From positions 1,984,001 to 2,048,000 of the forward strand of contig NZ_CP008884.1 in assembly GCF_000725385.1 (NCBI RefSeq): a stretch of 64,000 nucleotides of DNA, in the 5' to 3' direction. The position numbers and the translations under genes are program-made. Under the pieces are notes generated by a model. The model was given only the letters and a program-made list of their open reading frames with translations. It had not been told where the DNA came from and searched no databases. Source of the DNA: Dyella japonica A8 (GTDB lineage Bacteria; Pseudomonadota; Gammaproteobacteria; Xanthomonadales; Rhodanobacteraceae). Shown piece after piece: positions 55,468-62,305 of the stretch (position 1 is its first letter; the number at the start of each line of letters is the position of its first letter).

Positions 55468-57678
55468 GTGATCAAGACGCTGAAAATCCGCAACTTCAAA
55501 AGTTTTCCGAAAGACCGTCAGGTCGAAATTGATCTGTCTGCGGGCAACAAGAAGATCGCACTTTTTTATGGACTCAACGGCGCGGGAAAATCCGCGATCG
55601 CCCAGATGGTGGACCGCAATGGCAATGGGCGGGATATTCTTCCTGACTGCGAAATTGTGACCAGCGGTGGCCTGAGCTACCGTTATCTTGTTTACAACCA
55701 TGCCTTTGTTGAGCGAGCGTTTCAGGCGGCTGACGGCTTCCCCGGTATTTTTACCATTGGTGAGCCACAGGCTGACGCGCTCCGGCGCCGTGAAGCGATC
55801 GAGATTGAGCTTCCACCGATTGAGTCCGAACTCGAACGACTAAACATGGAGACTGGGGCTCTTCGTGACCAAAGTACGCACGCAGAAGAGACGCTGGTAC
55901 GGGAAATCTGGAAATCGTTTCAATCGCTGAAAAACAGCCCGCTGCGTGAGTTTCTCCGGTATGGCAATGACCGATCCGGTTTCGTTGGCAGGGTGCGGTC
56001 CGTCCAGATTTCGGGGAGTGAGCCACCGTCAATCGATGAACTCACCCGCGGTCGGGAGGAACTGGGTAACGGCCAGACCCAACGCAAGAGCGCTATCCGG
56101 CTTGACCTAACGGAATTCAGCCGCGCGGAGTCCGATTTGATTTGGGCAGACCCCATTGAAGGGTCAGCCAATAGTCGCCTGTCATCGCTAATAGAGCGAC
56201 TGAAAAACCAGGATTGGGTGAGGCATGGCGAAGGTTATCTCGACACAGCAGACGGCCATTGTCCCTTCTGTCAGCAAGATCTTCCCGAAGGTTTCGAAGA
56301 CGAGCTTCATGCCCTGTTTGACGTGACCTACCAGCGGAAGTTGGCCCACCTGCAGTCGGTAGCATTGGACTACGAAGCTGCCGTCAAGCGATACGGAAAT
56401 GCGGTTGACCAAATCTTTGGGAATGAGCAGTTCGCGGCGGAAGATGGTGCCTTTCAGGGAGGTGTTCGTGAACTACGCGCGGCCCTGGATCGGAACGTGG
56501 CCATCGCCAAAGCAAAAGTAGACGCACCAAGCACATTGGCGCACCTGCAACCGACGACCGCACTTTGCCATGCCTTAGCCACAGCGTTAGAGGGGTTGAA
56601 CGAGCGCATTGGCACTTTCAACAGCCGGATTGAGCGGCGGCAAGAAGAAATCGGACGCATTGAGGAGGGGCTTTGGCAGCGGCTCGCGCATGACGCAGCT
56701 CCAGCGGTCGTTCTGTTTAACGAGGCGGAAATTCCTCGCCGCGATCGCAGGTTAGAGATCGATGTGAGGCGACGAGGCCTGATCGAACAACGAAGTGCAC
56801 TCCAAGTTGAATTGGCAGCCCTTCATACGGGCACCGCCAGCATTGAAGAGGCTGTGGCCGCCATCAACCAGCAGCTCACCTTCCTTGGAATCGACAGCTT
56901 TTCCATCCAGAGGGACAGGCATCGCGATGATCTATATCAGCTGGCTAGGCCAGGACAGGAGCGCGGTGAGTTCATCTCACTGAGTGAGGGAGAAAAAACC
57001 CTCATCACGTTTCTTTACTTCATCGAGTTGGTCAAAGGCTCCGCGGAGCCCGCTGCCGCTCTCCCATCCAATCGGACGATTGTGGTGGTGGATGATCCCA
57101 TTTCGAGTCTCTCGCATAACCACGTTTACGACATCGCAACTCTGATCGCCAGAGAATTGGCACCTTTTTCAGATCAGAATCCCAGCGGAGTGCGCCAGCT
57201 GATTGTTCTGACGCACAGCCTCTTCTTCTTCCATGAGCTCTTGCACGGCTCGCATCAGTTGCGTAGACAAATGCTCTTCAAGCGAGTGGTGAAGCAGATC
57301 GAGACCAACGTTGTTGACTTGAATGAGAATGATCTAGGGAATGACTACGAGGCTTTTTGGCAGGTGATCAAAGATGCCCAGGTGTCTGTTGTTAGACCTG
57401 CCACTTTGGCCAACGCAATGCGTTGTGTGTTGGAGCGCTTCTTCTATTTCGTGTCGGAGAGCGAAAAATACGACACGGCCGTTGCTGCACTTGCTCAGGC
57501 TCACCCTGGCTTTCGGCCTTTCGCGCGTTACTTGGACCGAGGTTCTCATGCAGACCGGACCAACCTTTCAGACTTTGCGGACTTCGACGCGGCAGCTTGT
57601 TTGTCCCATTTCCAGCAGGTGTTTGCTGATACCGGATACGAACGGCACTACGACAGGATGATGTCGAGGGCGCCGTAA
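55468..57678 (+). CDS. AAA_13-type ABC ATPase with zinc hook, RloC/PrrC-like
   Basis: 736 residues from GTG 55468, chosen for a G-rich ribosome site; an in-frame TTG at 55429 is weaker. N-terminal LKIRNFKSF and Walker A GLNGAGKSA (about 35-43). Flanking coiled coil carries CPFCQQ at 265-270, a zinc-hook motif as in RloC. The ABC signature LSEGEK is near 505 and Walker B TIVVVDDPISSLSHNH near 538. The C-terminal part has R652-x3-E656 and H694 in RYLDRGSH, resembling the Arg-Glu-His triad of PrrC-type anticodon nucleases and the HEPN R-x4-6-H pattern. Probably a DNA-damage-sensing or phage-sensing RNase; nuclease activity is inferred. Confidence 0.78.
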   Translation: MIKTLKIRNFKSFPKDRQVEIDLSAGNKKIALFYGLNGAGKSAIAQMVDRNGNGRDILPDCEIVTSGGLSYRYLVYNHAFVERAFQAADGFPGIFTIGEPQADALRRREAIEIELPPIESELERLNMETGALRDQSTHAEETLVREIWKSFQSLKNSPLREFLRYGNDRSGFVGRVRSVQISGSEPPSIDELTRGREELGNGQTQRKSAIRLDLTEFSRAESDLIWADPIEGSANSRLSSLIERLKNQDWVRHGEGYLDTADGHCPFCQQDLPEGFEDELHALFDVTYQRKLAHLQSVALDYEAAVKRYGNAVDQIFGNEQFAAEDGAFQGGVRELRAALDRNVAIAKAKVDAPSTLAHLQPTTALCHALATALEGLNERIGTFNSRIERRQEEIGRIEEGLWQRLAHDAAPAVVLFNEAEIPRRDRRLEIDVRRRGLIEQRSALQVELAALHTGTASIEEAVAAINQQLTFLGIDSFSIQRDRHRDDLYQLARPGQERGEFISLSEGEKTLITFLYFIELVKGSAEPAAALPSNRTIVVVDDPISSLSHNHVYDIATLIARELAPFSDQNPSGVRQLIVLTHSLFFFHELLHGSHQLRRQMLFKRVVKQIETNVVDLNENDLGNDYEAFWQVIKDAQVSVVRPATLANAMRCVLERFFYFVSESEKYDTAVAALAQAHPGFRPFARYLDRGSHADRTNLSDFADFDAAACLSHFQQVFADTGYERHYDRMMSRAP

Positions 57679-57990
57679 GAAGCCGCCCACGTGGTCTATC
57701 GGAAGTACGACCGAAACAGGTCGGCAAGGGTGCTACGTGAAGTCATCGGCGGAACATCTGTGCGGGCAGTTCAGGTCCGCGCCGCTTCCGATTCAGAGCC
57801 AGTGAGGTTGGATGCCGCCGTCGCACCTCGCTCGACAGCAGCCTAGGTCAAACTACGCAACAAGCTGGCGTATGGGGTGGCCTATGGGCAGACGTTGGCC
57901 ATGGGACGGCCAACATGGTGGTGCAATCGCTGTTGTTGCTGTTCAAGTAAGAAGGGCAACCGAAGGCGGCGGCGACCTGAGTCAGAAAGA
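57679..57990. other. Non-coding gap after the AAA_13 gene
   Basis: About 310 bases with no supported gene. No clear intrinsic terminator follows the AAA_13 stop. Confidence 0.5.
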
Positions 57991-58114
57991 CAAAGCCCCA
58001 GGTGTGAGCCTGGGGCTGACGCGGTTACGGAGAGCTTGTCATCGCTCTTCCGGCCGGCTGCATCTGCCATCCCGGAGGATCTCGGTGCAGTCTCGTAGGT
58101 CGGCTGTTCTCGAC
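57985..58114 (-). ncRNA. Candidate structured RNA, locus B: single motif unit plus terminator
   Basis: On the minus strand, GTCG-AGAACAGC-CGAC is followed by CTACGAGA, then CTGCA...TGCAG enclosing ATCC-TCC-GGGAT-type pairing (58114 down to 58057). A GAGC...GCTC hairpin comes next, then the intrinsic terminator AGCCCCAGG-CTCACA-CCTGGGGCT with TTTGTCTTT (58017 to about 57985). Aligned with unit A1, the stretch around GAGACTGCA-CGAG-TCC...TGCAGC is nearly identical while GTCC/GGAC has become ATCC/GGAT, a compensatory change. No protein is encoded. Confidence 0.6.
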
Positions 58115-58602
58115 GCGTGAGATCATGCGGTGGGTGGCGGGGTGCCGTCAACACCTAGAAGCTCGAAGCTCTCGAAGCCCGTTCGAGTTAGGCGGTGCCA
58201 ACGCTGTGGCGTAAAGAGTCCCTGATGGACTGCGCCGAAGCCAGCGCGCGACCAGGCTGGCTTCAAGCATCACCCAGCGTCCGGGGTGGTTAGTCAGCCA
58301 ATTTCAGTCGCTTCCTAGCACCATCCATAGGAAGTCCTAGGGCAATCCCATGCCAGCGGTATGGGTCGAGCAAAAGTCGAGGTCATATCGATGTAACTCC
58401 ATACTTCGTGATCCCGTGCTAGCGCACCGGAGATCTTGGTTTCAGGCAACATTCGATTGACCGTCGTCAATATAAAATCGCTATGTGGCCCGGAATGGTC
58501 AACACACGATTTGTGTGGGTGTCATCTGTGAAGTCCGCTTGACTGGCGGAAAACAATGACCGTGAATCAGTCGATGGTAAACATGCTTGGTTGAGGGCTC
58601 GA
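58115..58602. other. Gap upstream of vsr with an inverted repeat
   Basis: No supported gene. ATTGAC-CGTC-GTCAAT (58456-58471) is a perfect inverted repeat immediately followed by TATAAAAT, so it looks like an operator overlapping a promoter, about 130 bases before vsr. Confidence 0.5.
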
Positions 58603-59058
58603 GTGGGCGAGAAAATTAGCCATGAGACGCGGTCACGCATGATGTCTGGCATCCGCGCCCGTGACACAAAACCAGAGAAGCTGATACGGTCCCATCTGCA
58701 TGCTAAGGGGCTGCGTTTCAGGCTTTGCGTTCGAGATTTACCTGGAAAGCCGGATATCGTACTTGCCAAGTGGCGAGTGGTTGTCTTGGTCCACGGGTGC
58801 TTTTGGCACGGGCATGTTGGATGCAGATATTTCCGTCTTCCAAAAACCAGAGCGGCGTTCTGGGCGGAGAAGATCTCTAAAAATGCACAAAGGGACGCTG
58901 TTTCTCTGGCTAGCCTTCTGGAACTAGGGTGGCGAGTGGCCGTCGTTTGGGAGTGTGCGCTTCGAGATAATCAGCTTCATACGTTGGACCAACTTAGCGA
59001 GTTCGTCCGCTCAGAGGATGGCCTGATTGAACTGGCCTCCCCGCTAACCTCTACTTGA
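58603..59058 (+). CDS. vsr: Very short patch repair endonuclease
   Basis: Nicks next to T in T:G mismatches that arise when 5-methylcytosine deaminates; usually paired with a C5 methyltransferase, as here. About 151 residues: SHETRSRMMSGIRARDTKPEKLIRSHLHAKGLRFRLC, LPGKPDIVLAKWRVVVLVHGCFWHGHVGC with the catalytic Asp and the HGCFWHGH metal/zinc region, FWAEKISKNAQRD. Start is GTG 58603 with GAGGG upstream; TTG 58591 is an alternative. Its 3' end overlaps the convergent methyltransferase gene by 8 bases. Confidence 0.93.
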   Translation: MGEKISHETRSRMMSGIRARDTKPEKLIRSHLHAKGLRFRLCVRDLPGKPDIVLAKWRVVVLVHGCFWHGHVGCRYFRLPKTRAAFWAEKISKNAQRDAVSLASLLELGWRVAVVWECALRDNQLHTLDQLSEFVRSEDGLIELASPLTST

Positions 59059-60601
59059 GAACGCGATGCAGGACGCCCGCAATCTGGTATCCCAGCCACG
59101 GCGGCACTGCATTGCCAACTTGCTTTCTCTGAGCGCCTAGTGGTCCTTCGAAGATGTAGTTGTCTGGAAATGTCTGGAGGCGGGCAGCTTCGCGAACCGA
59201 CAGACTGCGCACTTGGCTCGGATCAAAATGAATAAAGTAATGACCATCCTTGGCCAGATGGCTAGTGATAGTGGACGAGGGGGAGTTCGCGCGCTGGACC
59301 TTGAAGCGATCCACAAAGCGATCTGGTCGTCCCCAATTCTTGTGATCTGGATGTAGTTCCAGAGGAAATTCTGCGGCTCCGCGCGGAGATCGCCCATGCA
59401 CGTGGGCGAATGCGGCCGCGTACGCATAGCGCATAAGGTCGCTCGTCATATGAGGACGAGATTGGTGTTGGATCACACCATGCACTCGATGGTCACGAAG
59501 AAACGCGCTCAAGTGTGACGGCAGCCTGCCCGCTACCTTTCCGGGTATCCACGCCGCTCCCGTGTCTAGTTCCTTGCCAAGGCGGGTTGCTGCGGACATC
59601 ACGCCAAGAAGCCTTGCTGTATCGGTGTCAATCTTCTTAGCTATCCTTGCGCACTCCGCGAGTAACTTCGGCGCGAAAGCCTTCCACGAAGACGTGTCTG
59701 CGTCCGTCGCACTACTTCGGATTTCGGGCAAGTCAGAGATCATGTCGCCTACCGTCGGGGCAGCGCCAAGCTCCAGCAACGGTTGGATTGGAACGTCGAT
59801 CTCTTCATTGATTCCAAGCAAGATGACACGGTGCCGCGTTTGGGGCAGACCCAATCGCTCAGAGCGGATGATGAAATCCTTTGGTCCCCAATTGTCGTCA
59901 CGTCGCGATTGTTGCACCAGCGGGACGATTCGATAGCGAGGTCCACTACGGCCACTTGGGCGATGCAGGCTCTCGAAGATCTCTTCGAACATATTCTGCC
60001 CGTCAACGTGCGAGGACAGCATGCCTTTGACGTTTTCAAGGACAAACGCTGCAGGCCTGTGGCGGGAAAGGATTTTGAGGTAGTGCTGGTAGAGGTAGTG
60101 ACGATGATCCTCTTTCGCCACGTAATGTTTCATTCCAGCGTTTCGGGCGCGCCCCACCAAGGAAAACGCTTGGCAAGGTGGGCCTCCCACCAAAACCCAC
60201 GGTAGGCCACGCTGCGCTGCAGATTTGGCGATGAGGGAAATGCGCTCATCCAAAATTCGGTCGTCTGCGCTCTCGCCGAGCTTTAGTTGGCAAGCTCGGT
60301 CGGAGGCTTGGCGCCACACGTGTTCTGTTTCATCTGTCCAAGGTTCGGCCCGGCGACCGGCAGCGTAGTCGTAATAGCTTCGCGGGACGTCCGAGGGCGC
60401 GAAGCTCCGGTAGAAGGCTCGCGTGCGCAAAGTCCTGACCGCGTGCCCATCCATCTCAGCCGATAGTGAGACGTGAAACGGGCCTGGACCACCATGTTCG
60501 CGCCCGTAGGCCTCGATGCCGTCTCCCAGCCCCCCCGCGCCAGCAAAAATGTCTACGACGGGGATCGAATTTCTGGATTTCACGGACTGATGACGGTTCA
60601 A
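59051..60601 (-). CDS. DNA (cytosine-5) methyltransferase
   Basis: 516 residues. Motif I is VVDIFAGAGGLGDGIEA, motif IV GGPPCQAFSLVGRARN with the catalytic Cys, motif VI FVLENVKGML, motif VIII QTRHRVILLG, a target-recognition stretch in the middle C-terminal region, motif IX-X REAARLQTFPDNYIFEG and KQVGNAVPPWLG. No ATG is available: TTG 60601 or GTG 60583 are the candidate starts. Recognition sequence unknown. It protects host DNA in the presumed restriction system formed with the following divergent genes. Confidence 0.92.
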   Translation of the reverse strand: MNRHQSVKSRNSIPVVDIFAGAGGLGDGIEAYGREHGGPGPFHVSLSAEMDGHAVRTLRTRAFYRSFAPSDVPRSYYDYAAGRRAEPWTDETEHVWRQASDRACQLKLGESADDRILDERISLIAKSAAQRGLPWVLVGGPPCQAFSLVGRARNAGMKHYVAKEDHRHYLYQHYLKILSRHRPAAFVLENVKGMLSSHVDGQNMFEEIFESLHRPSGRSGPRYRIVPLVQQSRRDDNWGPKDFIIRSERLGLPQTRHRVILLGINEEIDVPIQPLLELGAAPTVGDMISDLPEIRSSATDADTSSWKAFAPKLLAECARIAKKIDTDTARLLGVMSAATRLGKELDTGAAWIPGKVAGRLPSHLSAFLRDHRVHGVIQHQSRPHMTSDLMRYAYAAAFAHVHGRSPRGAAEFPLELHPDHKNWGRPDRFVDRFKVQRANSPSSTITSHLAKDGHYFIHFDPSQVRSLSVREAARLQTFPDNYIFEGPLGAQRKQVGNAVPPWLGYQIAGVLHRVLK

Positions 60602-60776
60602 GGAAAGGTGTGCCAGGATCGCAGGCGATTAGCCTGCTTGTCAAAGGTCTCAGGCCTTGAGACCCGCCAATACCAGGATCCGCCGCGTGGTTTGGTGATA
60701 TTCAATACAGGGAGCCCGATTGGCGCTAGGCCGTCGGTTGCCGAGGACGAAAACGAAGAGGGGCGTTGAGTCGGGC

Positions 60777-62279
60777 ATGAAGGAACAAGGGAAGGGCGAA
60801 CTGACGCTCAGGCCGAGCGCGGCTCGGCTTTTGGAGTCCATGCGGGATATCGGCTACTCGTTCGAGAGTGCGCTGGCCGATATCGTGGACAACAGCATTT
60901 CCGCAGAAGCGTCGACTATTGACTTGATCAACGATGTTGATGAGGGCTTAGGGCCGTTCTTGGCAATCCTGGATGATGGCCGCGGTATGTCCCCGGACGA
61001 ACTCACGCGGGCCATGCAGCATGGCAGTCGGAGCCCGCGCGAACAGCGCGATCCTGGCGACTTGGGGCGGTTCGGCCTTGGACTCAAGACGGCCTCTTTT
61101 TCACAGTGCCGACGGCTGACAGTGGTTTCGCGCAACGGAGAGCAACTGGCTGGCCGTTGCTGGGACTTGGATCTAGTGGTCGACAGGGACGAGTGGGTCC
61201 TCAAGCTATTGGATGACCAAGCCATAGCGGAGCTGCCTTTGGTGGATCGAATTGGTCCATGTGGGACCTTGGTCCTGTGGCAGAAACTTGATCGTCTCGA
61301 TGCATTAGGTGATCAGCCAGACCAAATCTATACCGCACTCAATACGATGTTCGGAGTGGCTCGACCGCATTTGGCCCTGACATTCCATCGGTTCATCGCG
61401 CCAGAGCCAGGGGAAGACACTCGCCGGGTAACGCTGAAGATCAATGGAGCAGAGATCGAGGCGCTGGACCCTTTTGCCAGATTGTCTAGCCCTCGATCTG
61501 ACTCCCACTCAGTCGAGACTCTTCATTTGGAGAAGGGAAAGATTGTGGTGCAGGCCTTCACGCTTCCACACCATCAGAGGCTTACGAACGAGCAACTTAA
61601 GGCGTTGGAGCTTGGATCCAGTTTGGTCGAAACCCAAGGTCTTTATGTCTACCGAGCTAAGCGCCTCATTACTGGTGGGACATGGCTAGGGCTGGCACGA
61701 CGAGCTGAGCTCACAAAGCTACTGCGTGTTCGGGTAGATGTGCCCACGTCGCTCGACACCCATTGGAGCGTGGACGTGCGCAAATCCAGGGTTCACCCGC
61801 CAGCCTCGGTGAGGGCCAAGCTCCGCCCCTTGGTGGCCCGGATGACTGAAAGCGCGCGGCGGCCATACACCTATAGGGGAACCCAGCAGGCAGCTGGTGC
61901 AGGCATGTCGTTATGGAACAGAAATGCGCTCCGGGGAAAGGTGAGATATGAGATCAACCGATCTCACCCGCTTATCCTGGATCTGGAAAAGAAAGGCGGT
62001 CCGGTCGACATGGAGCCGCTCCTGCTTGCAATAGAGGCATCCCTTCCGCTGGACAGCCTGTTCTCGGACATCGGATCCGATCCGCATGCAATGGCTCAGG
62101 CAGACATGGAAAAATCCAGTCTGGAGCAGCTTGTAGCAGCCTTCGTTGAAGCGGTTGTCCCCAATTCTGACTCGATTCCGGCCGCTGTCGCCGAGTCAAT
62201 GCTGCAAACCCAAGTCTTTGCTGGAAGACCGGAGGCCCGACAGATTTTGCAACGCCTCCGGCGCATCGAGTCGCCCTGA
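60777..62279 (+). CDS. GHKL ATPase, MutL/MORC-like, of a restriction system
   Basis: 500 residues from ATG 60777 (an in-frame start at 60720 is less likely). Bergerat ATP-binding fold: ALADIVDNSISAEA (N-box), ILDDGRGMSPDEL (G1), GRFGLGLKTASFSQC (G2), and TLVLWQKLD. A MutL/MORC-type S5 transducer region follows (LYVYRAKRLITGGTWLGLA, WSVDVRKSRVHPP with the conserved Lys). The protein probably clamps or remodels DNA with ATP. It is divergent from the methyltransferase and 26 bases upstream of the Z1 gene. Confidence 0.88.
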   Translation: MKEQGKGELTLRPSAARLLESMRDIGYSFESALADIVDNSISAEASTIDLINDVDEGLGPFLAILDDGRGMSPDELTRAMQHGSRSPREQRDPGDLGRFGLGLKTASFSQCRRLTVVSRNGEQLAGRCWDLDLVVDRDEWVLKLLDDQAIAELPLVDRIGPCGTLVLWQKLDRLDALGDQPDQIYTALNTMFGVARPHLALTFHRFIAPEPGEDTRRVTLKINGAEIEALDPFARLSSPRSDSHSVETLHLEKGKIVVQAFTLPHHQRLTNEQLKALELGSSLVETQGLYVYRAKRLITGGTWLGLARRAELTKLLRVRVDVPTSLDTHWSVDVRKSRVHPPASVRAKLRPLVARMTESARRPYTYRGTQQAAGAGMSLWNRNALRGKVRYEINRSHPLILDLEKKGGPVDMEPLLLAIEASLPLDSLFSDIGSDPHAMAQADMEKSSLEQLVAAFVEAVVPNSDSIPAAVAESMLQTQVFAGRPEARQILQRLRRIESP

Positions 62280-62305
62280 TTTGACATGGTCAATGGAATC
62301 GATCA

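Noticed and set aside
52251..58114. Type III toxin-antitoxin (ToxIN-like) RNA
   Set aside because: Such antitoxins are short tandem repeats directly before a toxin gene read on the same strand; here no same-strand toxin follows either locus.
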